Shown: in pieces, positions 1-6,900 of the stretch | Position numbering within the stretch: position 1 is the first letter of the stretch | Layout of the letters: each line of letters begins with the position of its first letter | Assembly: GCA_023136815.1 (NCBI GenBank) | Contig: JAGLQM010000029.1 | Coordinates: 1-9,244, forward strand | Reading direction: 5' to 3' | Source: Thermoplasmata archaeon | GTDB taxonomy: Archaea > Thermoplasmatota > Thermoplasmata > SG8-5 | DNA length: 9,244 nt | The notes under the pieces: generated by a model | What the model was told of the DNA's origin: nothing | Databases searched by the model: none | The model's input: the letters and a program-made list of their open reading frames with translations, nothing else | Made by a program: the position numbers and the translations under genes

Positions 1-71
1 CCATCAATGATTCCCCAGTCATTGGCTTCCCTTATTTGCTCAACATTTGCTGTATCTAAGAATAATTTCAT
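1..71 (-). CDS. tal: Transaldolase (fructose-6-phosphate aldolase/TalC-like family), N-terminal fragment
   Basis: Only the first 23 codons lie inside the window; the gene continues past base 1. The visible protein begins MKLFLDTANVEQIREANDWG and then IID. This is the typical opening of the short (about 215-220 residue) transaldolase/fructose-6-phosphate aldolase family: the first beta strand, with the Asp of the LDTAN motif, followed by an E-I-x-E-A helix and W-G-I-I-D-G. Members transfer a dihydroxyacetone unit between sugar phosphates through a lysine Schiff base; that lysine lies outside the window. The ATG is 4 bases after the transketolase C-subunit stop, and a GTGAT/GAGG-containing purine stretch precedes it, so it is very likely co-transcribed and translationally coupled. 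Whether it is a true transaldolase or an F6P aldolase cannot be decided from this fragment. Confidence 0.85.
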   Translation of the reverse strand, partial: MKLFLDTANVEQIREANDWGIID

Positions 72-75
72 ATTA

Positions 76-1035
76 TCACTTCTTCCTCTTGAGAACGTCA
101 TGCGCTCCATCAACTATATCATCGACTGTTAATCCGTATTTCTGCATTAGTTCGTCAGATGAGCCAGATTCTCCAAATGAGTCGGGAATTCCCACTCTTT
201 TCATTGGTACGTGGGCGTTCTCAGCCAGAACAAGTGCCACTGCTGCACCCATGCCTGTTACCACGCTGTGTTCTTCAGCAGTAACTATGGCACCAGTTTC
301 CCTGGCTGCCTTAATCAGAGTGCGCTTGTCCAGGGGCTTGATTGTTGAAAGATTAATTACTCTGGCACTGACATTGTGTTTTTCCAGTTCTTCTGCAGCC
401 TCGATACATTTTGCAACCATGATTCCTGTACCTACAAGGGTGACGTCGGAACCTTCTCGCATTGTTGTTGCCTTGCCAATCTCGAAGTCCTGGCATTCCT
501 CGCTGGTGGTGCAAACAGGTACATTTGCTCTTCCCAGCCTAATGTAAACTGGACCTTCATGGTCTGCTGCTGCCAGTACTGCTTTTTCTGTTTCAGGAGC
601 ATCTGCCGGAACAATAACGGTCATGTTTGGAAGTGCTCTCATAAGTGCGATATCTTCAATCATCTGATGTGTGGCTCCATCTCCACCAACTGTGATTCCG
701 GCATGTGTGACCACAAGCTTAACATTCAATCTGGGGTAGCAAACACTCTGTCGAATTTGATCGTAGACCCTGCCAGTTCCGAAAATTGCAAATGTGCTGG
801 CATAGACAACCTTTCCAGTAGTTGCCAGTCCTGCGCAGGCACTTATCATATTCTGCTCTGCTATTCCGAAATTATAATGGCGCTCTGGGAAGTGTTTCGC
901 AAAAACACCAGTCATTGTGGATGTTGATACATCCGCGCTGGCAACAACAACATCCTTGTGTGTATTACCCAGGGCAACCAGTGCCCTTGCGAATGCAGGT
1001 CTCTGTGGCTCAACTGGCCATTTTATTTTTGTCAT
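76..1035 (-). CDS. Transketolase, C-terminal subunit
   Basis: This 319-residue protein is the second half of a split transketolase. It holds the pyrimidine-binding domain (about residues 10-180) and the C-terminal transketolase domain (about 190-310). The catalytic glutamate that activates thiamine diphosphate is visible as E60 in F-G-I-A-E-Q-N-M. The block around residues 110-125 (V-T-H-A-G-I-T-V-G-G-D-G-A-T-H-Q) is also typical of the family. Length fits the usual 305-320 residues of stand-alone C subunits. With the N subunit it moves two-carbon ketol units between xylulose 5-phosphate and aldose phosphates. Its ATG directly abuts the TAG of the N-subunit gene (no bases between), and GGGAGGG lies 6 bases before the ATG, so expression is coupled. 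DXP synthase is excluded by the split form and the motif set. Split transketolases occur in archaea and many anaerobic bacteria. Confidence 0.95.
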   Translation of the reverse strand: MTKIKWPVEPQRPAFARALVALGNTHKDVVVASADVSTSTMTGVFAKHFPERHYNFGIAEQNMISACAGLATTGKVVYASTFAIFGTGRVYDQIRQSVCYPRLNVKLVVTHAGITVGGDGATHQMIEDIALMRALPNMTVIVPADAPETEKAVLAAADHEGPVYIRLGRANVPVCTTSEECQDFEIGKATTMREGSDVTLVGTGIMVAKCIEAAEELEKHNVSARVINLSTIKPLDKRTLIKAARETGAIVTAEEHSVVTGMGAAVALVLAENAHVPMKRVGIPDSFGESGSSDELMQKYGLTVDDIVDGAHDVLKRKK

Positions 1036-1872
1036 CTAAATCCCTCCCAGTTCAGCCATTGCCTGATTATATTCTTCTTCGCTTGGACACTTTCCGTGGA
1101 ACCCTACCTGGCCTTCCATGAAGCTGACACCTTTGCCCTTCACTGTATCGGCGATTATGACCGTTGGAATTCCCTTGGTCTCCTTGGCCTTGTGCAGCGC
1201 ATCCAGTAATTCTGGGAAGCTGTGGCCATTAATCTCAATCACATCCCAACCAAATGCCTTCCATTTATCGGCCAGAGGTTCGATGCTCATTATCTGATTT
1301 GTAGGCCCATCAAGCTGAAGCTTATTCCGATCAACTATTGCTACAAGATTATCTGCCTTGAAGAATGCCGCAGACATTGCAGCCTCCCAGCACTGGCCGC
1401 AATTTAATTCACCATCGCCAACCATGACATAGGTAATGTATTCTTTATTATCCAGCTTTCCTGCAAGTGCCATTCCCAGGCCCATACTGAGCCCCTGACC
1501 CTCGGAGCCGGTAGATGCCTCCACGCCAGGAGTTTTTCTCATATCCGGGTGGCCTTGCAACCTTGAACCAATTAATCTGAGTGTTTTAAGCTCCTCAACC
1601 GGGAAATAGCCAGTCTCTGCAAGACAGGCATATAATGCCGGAGCAGCGTGGCCCTTGCTGAGAACGAACCTGTCACGGTCAGGCCATTTAATGTCATCAG
1701 GGTTATGTTCCATTATGTCAAAATATAATGCTACCATGACATCAGTTGCGGAAAGAGAACCGCCAGGATGTCCTGAACCTGCATCGAATATCATCTGTAT
1801 GATATGCCTTCGGATAAGTCTGGCCGTTGTCTCAAGTTCCTTAATTTTCTCGTCGGAATAATGCTCTACCAT
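1036..1872 (-). CDS. Transketolase, N-terminal (thiamine diphosphate-binding) subunit
   Basis: This 278-residue protein carries the diphosphate-binding domain of transketolase. Visible landmarks are G-S-G-H-P-G-G-S at residues 32-39 (H35), S-K-G-H at 72-75 (H75), S-T-G-S-E-G-Q-G at 120-127, and the metal/TDP-binding motif G-D-G-E at 152-155 followed by N183 in D-R-N-K-L-Q-L-D-G. The ATG at 1872 gives the standard N-subunit length. The frame stays open upstream to 2070, but those residues do not resemble the family, and an earlier ATG at 1932 would sit inside the likely TATA box. The ribosome site at the chosen start is weak: GTGAGG ends only 2 bases before the ATG. It is the first gene of the operon and faces gdhA divergently. 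Confidence 0.94.
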   Translation of the reverse strand: MVEHYSDEKIKELETTARLIRRHIIQMIFDAGSGHPGGSLSATDVMVALYFDIMEHNPDDIKWPDRDRFVLSKGHAAPALYACLAETGYFPVEELKTLRLIGSRLQGHPDMRKTPGVEASTGSEGQGLSMGLGMALAGKLDNKEYITYVMVGDGELNCGQCWEAAMSAAFFKADNLVAIVDRNKLQLDGPTNQIMSIEPLADKWKAFGWDVIEINGHSFPELLDALHKAKETKGIPTVIIADTVKGKGVSFMEGQVGFHGKCPSEEEYNQAMAELGGI

Positions 1873-1929
1873 GGCCTCACGCCCCGTATACTGCCGGGTA
1901 AACAATTCACTGTTCTTATCCCTTGCTGT

Positions 1930-1937
1930 CATATACA
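1930..1937 (-). promoter_or_regulatory. Probable TATA box for the transketolase-transaldolase operon
   Basis: On the minus strand this reads TGTATATG. With the usual archaeal spacing of about 25 bases, transcription would start near 1908, leaving a leader of roughly 36 bases before the ATG at 1872. The 8-mer TAATAGGC (minus-strand reading) lies immediately upstream at 1938-1945. Inferred from spacing and composition only. Confidence 0.45.
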
Positions 1938-2029
1938 GCCTATTATTGACATTTTGAACTGAAACACAGCATTCAAAAAATAGGCATACGCAGATTTGAC
2001 AGGTGTGAATAATCATGTTAGGCCTATTA
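1938..2029. repeat. Repeated 8-mer GCCTATTA flanking the two divergent promoters
   Basis: GCCTATTA occurs at 1938-1945 and 2022-2029. An inverted relative (AAATAGGC, reading GCCTATTT on the minus strand) is at 1978-1985. The two exact copies are 84 bases apart, eight helical turns at 10.5 bases per turn. Each directly abuts, or lies within two bases of, the TATA box of one of the two divergent operons. This suggests a shared regulator site, but no binding protein is identified. Confidence 0.35.
1952..1978. promoter_or_regulatory. Inverted repeat TTTTGAA-N13-TTCAAAA, possible operator
   Basis: The arms at 1952-1958 and 1972-1978 are perfect inverted copies. Their centres are 20 bases apart, about two helical turns, as expected for a dimeric helix-turn-helix regulator. 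The element lies just upstream of the transketolase TATA box and between the two divergent promoters. A/T-rich arms of this length can occur by chance, so this is only a candidate. Confidence 0.35.
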
Positions 2030-2030
2030 G

Positions 2031-2039
2031 TTAATATAC
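2031..2039 (+). promoter_or_regulatory. Probable TATA box for gdhA
   Basis: TTAATATAC is a good archaeal TATA element. Start of transcription is expected near 2060, which would give a leader of about 32 bases containing the strong Shine-Dalgarno sequence GGAGGTG at 2081-2087. Confidence 0.5.
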
Positions 2040-2050
2040 AAGAATGATAT

Positions 2051-2076
2051 GCCCTCCATCCTTTGCCCACGAGGGC
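2051..2076 (+). promoter_or_regulatory. Inverted repeat GCCCTC-N14-GAGGGC in the gdhA promoter/leader
   Basis: Arms at 2051-2056 and 2071-2076 are perfect inverted copies with centres 20 bases apart. The pair straddles the predicted transcription start and ends 4 bases before the ribosome-binding site. It could be a DNA operator for a dimeric repressor. If transcription begins further upstream, it could instead be an RNA hairpin controlling access to the ribosome site. Confidence 0.35.
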
Positions 2077-2092
2077 AATAGGAGGTGTAAAA

Positions 2093-3436
2093 ATGGTTGT
2101 CGAACAAGTAATCGAGAAGGTAATAGCCAGGGATCCGGATCAGAAGGAGTTCCATCAAGCAGTAAGAGAAGTTTTGGAATCCATTGAGCCGGTGCTGCAG
2201 AAGCACCCTGAATACCTTAAGGCAAATATTTTGGAAAGAATTGTGGAGCCAGAGCGCCAGATAATATTCCGCGTTCCGTGGACGGACGATAACGGTAACA
2301 TACATGTTAACAGGGGTTTCCGTGTGGAGTTCAACAGCGCAATTGGCCCATATAAGGGAGGTCTCAGACTTCACCCATCCGTTTACATGGGTATCATCAA
2401 GTTTTTGGGATTCGAGCAGATATTCAAGAACTCGCTGACCGGCCTGCCAATGGGCGGCGGTAAGGGCGGTTCTGACTTTGACCCAAAAGGAAAGAGCGAC
2501 GCAGAGGTTATGCGTTTCTGTCAGAGCTTCATGAGCGAACTGTACAGGCATATTGGACCTAACACAGACGTTCCAGCAGGCGACATAGGTGTCGGCGGCA
2601 GGGAAATCGGCTATATGTACGGCCAGTACAAGAAGATCACAAACCGCTTTGAGTCTATCCTTACAGGAAAGGGACTCAACTGGGGCGGCTCACTGGCAAG
2701 ATCAGAAGCAACTGGATACGGTGCAACATACTTCGCAGAAGAGATGATGAAGGTCCGTGGAGAATCTTTCCAGGACAAGATAGTAGCAATCTCCGGTAGT
2801 GGAAATGTAGCCCAATACGCAACCCAGAAGGTCAACCAGCTCGGTGGAAAAGTGGTAACACTTTCTGACTCAGCCGGTTCTATCTATGATCCAGCAGGAA
2901 TTGTTGGCGAGAAGTGGGACTTCGTAATGGACCTCAAGAACAACAGGCGTGGAAGAATAAAGGAGTACGCAGACAAGTTCGGTGTCCAGTACTATGAAGG
3001 AAAGCGCCCATGGACAATTGTTGACGGTGCAATACACGTAGCAATGCCATGCGCAACCCAGAACGAACTGAACCTTGCAGAAGCCCAGCACCTGGTGAAC
3101 AATGGCTGTATCGCAGTCTCAGAAGGCGCAAACATGCCTACAGAGATGGATGCTACAGACTACTTCATAGAGAACAAGGTAAGCTTCGGTCCAGGAAAGG
3201 CAGCAAACGCTGGTGGTGTTGCAACATCCGGTATCGAGATGATGCAGAACCACATCGGAACAAGCTGGACCTTTGAGAAAGTTGACGAGCAGCTCCATCA
3301 GATAATGATAAACATCCACAAGAACAGTGCCGCAGCAGCCGAGAAATTTGGCTCACCAGGCAACTATGTGGTTGGAGCAAATATCGCTGGTTTCATGAAG
3401 GTCGCAGACTCTATGATTGACCAAGGACACTGGTAA
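2093..3436 (+). CDS. gdhA: NADP-type glutamate dehydrogenase (GdhA, hexameric, bacterial type)
   Basis: The enzyme interconverts 2-oxoglutarate plus ammonia and glutamate. The 447-residue length equals that of E. coli GdhA, and the sequence follows it closely: V-E-P-E-R at 51-55, N-S-A-I-G-P-Y-K-G-G at 81-90, the catalytic-lysine motif P-M-G-G-G-K-G-G with K124, P-A-G-D-I-G-V-G-G-R with catalytic D164, and the Rossmann motif G-S-G-N-V-A at 235-240. The S-D-S after the second beta strand (258-260) matches the NADP-using E. coli enzyme. The ATG at 2093 is chosen because GGAGGTG at 2081-2087 is well spaced; the frame is open back to a TTG at 2063 without support. This is the bacterial/eukaryotic NADP-type subfamily, rather than the shorter (about 415-420 residue) GDH usual in hyperthermophilic archaea. 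Lateral acquisition is likely. The final 11 codons plus two stop-codon bases are duplicated downstream. Confidence 0.97.
   Translation: MVVEQVIEKVIARDPDQKEFHQAVREVLESIEPVLQKHPEYLKANILERIVEPERQIIFRVPWTDDNGNIHVNRGFRVEFNSAIGPYKGGLRLHPSVYMGIIKFLGFEQIFKNSLTGLPMGGGKGGSDFDPKGKSDAEVMRFCQSFMSELYRHIGPNTDVPAGDIGVGGREIGYMYGQYKKITNRFESILTGKGLNWGGSLARSEATGYGATYFAEEMMKVRGESFQDKIVAISGSGNVAQYATQKVNQLGGKVVTLSDSAGSIYDPAGIVGEKWDFVMDLKNNRRGRIKEYADKFGVQYYEGKRPWTIVDGAIHVAMPCATQNELNLAEAQHLVNNGCIAVSEGANMPTEMDATDYFIENKVSFGPGKAANAGGVATSGIEMMQNHIGTSWTFEKVDEQLHQIMINIHKNSAAAAEKFGSPGNYVVGANIAGFMKVADSMIDQGHW
3401..3435 (+). repeat. 35-base direct repeat, copy 1 (3' end of gdhA)
   Basis: This segment encodes the last 11 residues of GdhA (V-A-D-S-M-I-D-Q-G-H-W) and the first two bases of its TAA stop. 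It recurs exactly at 3644-3678. Identity stops abruptly at both ends, so the duplicated block is exactly 35 bases. Confidence 0.95.
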
Positions 3437-3439
3437 ACA

Positions 3440-3480
3440 AAAATATTTTCCTGGCCGCAAGGCCAGGAATTTTTGTATTT
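3440..3480 (+). terminator. Hairpin terminator of gdhA
   Basis: CCTGGCC (3450-3456) and GGCCAGG (3461-3467) form a perfect 7-base-pair stem with a GCAA tetraloop. An A-rich stretch precedes it, and AATTTTTGTATTTTT follows, 13 bases after the gdhA stop. The shape is that of an intrinsic terminator, and the T tract also fits archaeal T-rich termination. Confidence 0.75.
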
Positions 3481-3506
3481 TTATAGTTATAAAAGGAATA
3501 GAGTCA

Positions 3507-3602
3507 GCGATAGACGCAATTTTGCTTTTCACAAATTTCTGCAAAATTGCGGCGTGTCGAAAAACTAGCGAAGTCTGTTTTTCGTGAGGGGGGACTTGTC
3601 CC
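3507..3602 (+). repeat. Run of three hairpins between the two gdhA-tail copies
   Basis: Three successive inverted repeats are visible. The first has arms CGCAATTTTGC (3515-3525) and GCAAAATTGCG (3541-3551), 11 perfect pairs around 15 bases. The second has CGAAAAAC (3558-3565) and GTTTTTCG (3577-3584), 8 perfect pairs. The third has GGGAC (3591-3595) and GTCCC (3598-3602). GACTTGT (3593-3599) could instead pair with ACAAGTC (3629-3635). No convincing protein is encoded. The density of perfect arms is well above that of ordinary spacer DNA. Confidence 0.6.
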
Positions 3603-3643
3603 ACCGAGTCGGCAAAATAGCGAGAGAAACAAGTCTTTTTGAT

Positions 3644-3678
3644 GTCGCAGACTCTATGATTGACCAAGGACACTGGTA
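3644..3678 (+). repeat. 35-base direct repeat, copy 2 (orphan gdhA tail)
   Basis: Exact copy of 3401-3435, shifted by 243 bases. It still encodes V-A-D-S-M-I-D-Q-G-H-W and is followed by an in-frame TAG rather than TAA. The frame upstream is open only from 3569 and bears no resemblance to GdhA, so nothing but the 35 bases is shared. It may be the scar of a recombination, of an integration at the gdhA 3' end, or of a lost second gdhA copy. Confidence 0.9.
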
Positions 3679-3736
3679 GTCAATTTTTGCACAGCAAAAA
3701 CTTGACGAAACGCAGATTTGGCTTGCCAAATTTGCG
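3679..3736 (+). repeat. Two hairpins directly after the second gdhA-tail copy
   Basis: GTCAATTTTTGC (3679-3690) pairs with GCAAAAACTTGAC (3694-3706), with one bulged base. CGCAGATTTGGC (3711-3722) pairs with GCCAAATTTGCG (3725-3736) across a 2-base gap; the single non-Watson-Crick position is a G-U pair on the plus strand and an A-C mismatch on the minus strand. The right arm and what follows (CCAAATTTGCGGCG at 3726-3739) match 12 of 14 bases of GCAAAATTGCGGCG at 3541-3554. The two hairpin blocks are therefore related to each other. Confidence 0.55.
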
Positions 3737-3740
3737 GCGA

Positions 3741-3800
3741 AAATAAAAACAGAAATCCCCAGTCTTTGGCTGGGGAACCTTTCTATTTTTGTTTTTAATT
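3741..3800. terminator. Second hairpin terminator, possibly bidirectional
   Basis: CCCCAG (3757-3762) and CTGGGG (3770-3775) form a perfect stem around TCTTTGG. A-rich sequence (AAATAAAAAC) precedes it and a T-rich run (TTTCTATTTTTG and TTTTT) follows. The layout mirrors the terminator right after gdhA and would work in either direction. Confidence 0.55.
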
Positions 3801-3828
3801 GTTTTGTATGAAGAGCCAGGCTGCATGC

Positions 3829-3955
3829 TGGTAGCGACCACCTCCCCACGCTTACGCACGGGGCTTCCAAAGTTTGAAAGAAAAAAATAGCCTGTCACCT
3901 CTCCCGATTCATAAAATAGGGAGGTACAACCCCGCCCTCACAGGCGGGGTATGAT
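3829..3955 (-). mobile_element. Probable remnant of an IS200/IS605-type element (end hairpins, no transposase)
   Basis: Read on the minus strand, 3844-3863 gives CCCCGTGC-GTAA-GCGTGGGG, preceded by GAAG and followed by AGGTGG. GAAG-CCCC-stem-GGGG-AGG is the usual look of the right end of IS200/IS605 elements, where TnpB genes and their guide (omega/re) RNA scaffolds end. The stem has 8 pairs, two of them G-U, closed by a GNRA-type GUAA loop; on the plus strand the wobbles become A-C mismatches, so the fold is minus-strand specific. A second perfect hairpin (ACCCCGCC at 3929-3936 with GGCGGGGT at 3943-3950) and an imperfect one (3897-3925) could be the other end. No tnpA or tnpB remains. The 3929-3950 hairpin may instead simply terminate the gene ending at 3960. 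The assignment rests on recalled family appearance. Confidence 0.45.
3929..3950 (-). terminator. Hairpin just after the receiver/ATP-grasp gene, possible terminator
   Basis: A perfect 8-pair stem, ACCCCGCC with GGCGGGGT around CTCACA, begins 10 bases beyond the stop of the minus-strand gene. The sequence following on the minus strand (TTGTACCTCCC) is not T-rich, so it would be a weak intrinsic terminator. It could equally be the left-end hairpin of the IS200/IS605-like remnant. Confidence 0.4.
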
Positions 3956-3959
3956 TGGC

Positions 3960-6900
3960 CTAGCCGCCGTTTCCAGCGGCTTCTTTCTTCCGAACAATCC
4001 CCTTCCCGGTTCGTCCATCAACCTTCAGTTCCAACTCATAGGGCAGTTCCACATGAACTGCGAATTTTTTACTGGATTTTGGTTCAATACTCTTCAGCCA
4101 GTCCCAGTCAATGAACTGGTTTTCTTTGCCAAATGGGACTGTAAAGTACATGATTCCCAGCGAGGTTATGTTATGAAAAAAGTGTGTTCCATGAGATGGA
4201 TCGATTCGGAACTTTTCCAGCCCTACCTCGACCATTGCTTTGGCATTGGATATGTGATTCCAGTCAACCGGCACTCCCAGGAATCTGTCCCTGGTTCCCC
4301 ATCTACCGGGGCCAATGAGCAAGAACGGCTTTCCAATCTCCTGATTCAGTTCGCCAATTTCCTTGGCAATATTGTATGTTTGAGTATTGTCGAACTTATC
4401 TGGCTCCACAAAAATTATATCTCTGATGCCTTCCAGTATCCCGTTACCAAGAGCTTTTGATGCGAGGATTATGTCAGTCTCGTCACCTGAAATAGTAACA
4501 TTGTGCCGCTCCTTTTTTGTCACCAGAGGCCGTATCTGGACAACGTAAAATTCAGGTTTATCGAACTCATTTGAGTTCGCGTTCTCATTGAATCTTACAG
4601 CATACTCCATCTCCACCGGGCCGCCCATGCCTCTTGTTCCGATGTCCAGTAATTCATTTATTACTTTCACAAGGGGCAGCATTTCGTATTTTAATACCCC
4701 TGCAAAGGTTATGACTTTTGGGCCGTCTGAGCCAGTGCCATCACGAAGCCGCTGGTCATTGGAGTCGTATGTGCTTGCAATTAAATCTAAAGTATTATCC
4801 TCTTCAGCATCCTTTATTGGCAGAGTGTACAGTGTGACATGCTCACCACCTCTCAGATCATAGCAAACATCTTCCATGCTCAGTGCATAGAAATGTGTCT
4901 GGCTATTGTCCATAACTTGCTCGGGAGTTGAAAATCCTGGCACAATGTTCGGGTGCTTGGGACTGAATGCCAGCACTTTCTCACCGTCAACAACTATTCT
5001 GCCAAGGCCCAGTGCCGCGCTGACAATGCCATCCTCCCGCTTTAGAGGGGCAACTGGATAATAATTGTAGGATTGGGCAACCCCGGAAATTGTCGGGTAG
5101 AATCTGTTTTCGTGCCTGTTGCCAATGAGCTTTTGAACAACAATTGCCATTTTTTCCTCTTCTGATGTGTGCACTGTTGACTGTATGTATGCCTTTGCTG
5201 CTTTTGAAAAAGCCGAAGCATAAACAAGTTTTATTGCGTCGCAGAGCTGTTCCACCCTTATCTCATCATCAACGCAGTTATTGGGAAGCATGAATGTTGC
5301 ATAAATTCCGGCAAATGGCTGGTTGTGACTGTCCTCCAACAGGCTGGATGAACGAACTGCCAGTGGTTCTCTTACATGGAATAAATATTCACGCAATCTA
5401 TCCTTGATGTCAATGATTGTTTTTGCGTCCATGAACAGGGATTTTATTTCGTCATCGGACATGTCCGGCTGAATTTTCTCATGAAGTTTATTGCTCTCCA
5501 TGAAATTGTCAAATATCTCGGTGCCTATGACAAGTGTGTCGGGAATTCTCACCTGGCAGCCTGGAATTTTATCTTTCACGGCACTCTGATTGAACAGTGC
5601 GAACAGGAAAGCCAAACCACGACCTTTTCCACCCAATGAGCCGCCGCCGAGCCTGGTAAATGTTTCTTCAAACTCAAAATTTTGCTGCTGGAAGTTGGTT
5701 ATGACCCCTTTCCTCTTTGCCTTGTTGGATTCCCGTATTGACATAATGAGATTGCTTCTTATGTCCTCGTTGTTCTGATAATCTGAAACTTTCCTTGGTC
5801 GCAATTTTTTCGCAATATCAATCTCACCCCTGGCCATTAACCAGTTGGAGAAATGGTTCGCGCCAGCATGATATCTGATGGATTCTGCTGGCACTGTTTG
5901 GACATAATGCATAAATTCGGTCATATCCCGAGCACGCCCGATCTCTATTTTATCCGAGGTCATGAACATGAAATCCCCGAAGCCAAGGCATTCATTGAAG
6001 AAGTTCCGGATTCCGTGAAGTAACATGTCTGAATTTTTGTCCAGAAAGGGTGTGCAAACTCTATCTGCATCCACCTGATACTTGATCCCGGAGGATTGAA
6101 CAAGAACCGGTATGCCCTCATCCAGTTCCTTGATCAACTGGAACCCGGCACCATCCAGACACTCCCCGCCTCTTGGGAAGTCCACGTCGGTTATTACTCC
6201 TAAAATGTTTTCGCGATATTTCTCATATAATGCCAGCCCCTCTTCGTAAGTTTCTGCAAGTAAAATCTTCGGGCGAGCTTTTTTCCGAAATAATTTCTCG
6301 TGTTCATTGAGTCCCTCGGCAATTAGCTTTTCAGTCTGACTCATGACCTCCCGGTATATCAGCGGCAGGAATATGGAATAATATCGAGGCGAATCCTCGA
6401 TAACCAGGAGAACTCTCACCAGGCCGTCGTCGGTATCAGGCTCTACATTCAGCATGTCCTCGACATACTTGGTTATTGCAAAGAATAGTGCAGAATCGCC
6501 GTTCCAGTAGAACATCTTGTCAATCTCGTCATGCTGTCCTGGCTTGTAGAATATGGGAATGTCTGCGGTATCTGTAAGCAGCAGTATGACTGTAATATCT
6601 GGCTGCTGCTCCTTTGCCATGCGGCCGAATTTGAATGGGTCCATGTCAACAAGTCTGGGCATGGTAATTATTAGGTCATAATGCCGCTTTTTTAACTCGG
6701 CCAGTCCGCTCTCGCAAGAATCTACCCGCATGACTCTTGGAGGTGATGACAGCTCCAGATCCCGATACTCACCAGAAATCTGCTCGGCCAGCAGGCCTTC
6801 TTCTTCAAGAATGAAAGCATCATAGAGACTGGACACCAGCAGTATATTTGTGACCTTAAATTTCATTAGGTCGTAGAAACTGTGAAATGATGGCTTATAA

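Noticed and set aside
376..927. 183-codon plus-strand frame opposite the transketolase C subunit
   Set aside because: It is antisense to a clear gene, rich in Cys/Ser in the way shadow frames are, and shows no family motif or ribosome site.
1873..2070. 66-residue N-terminal extension of the transketolase N subunit
   Set aside because: The residues are unlike the family, the internal ATG at 1932 lies in the likely TATA box, and the standard length is met from 1872.
2063..2092. TTG start adding 10 residues to GdhA
   Set aside because: GGAGGTG at 2081-2087 is positioned for the ATG at 2093, and 447 residues matches the family.
3507..3740. Integron attC sites or a CRISPR array in the hairpin spacer
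   Set aside because: No regularly spaced identical repeats with unique spacers are present, and no RYYYAAC/GTTRRRY core pair is seen at the hairpin ends.
3353..3898. Several minus-strand frames across the gdhA tail and the hairpin spacer
   Set aside because: They span perfect hairpins, terminators and the 35-base repeat; their protein repeats merely reflect the DNA repeats. No start site has a convincing ribosome site.
3951..4460. 169-codon plus-strand frame opposite the end of the ATP-grasp gene
   Set aside because: Fully antisense to conserved coding sequence apart from its first bases; no motif and no plausible promoter.
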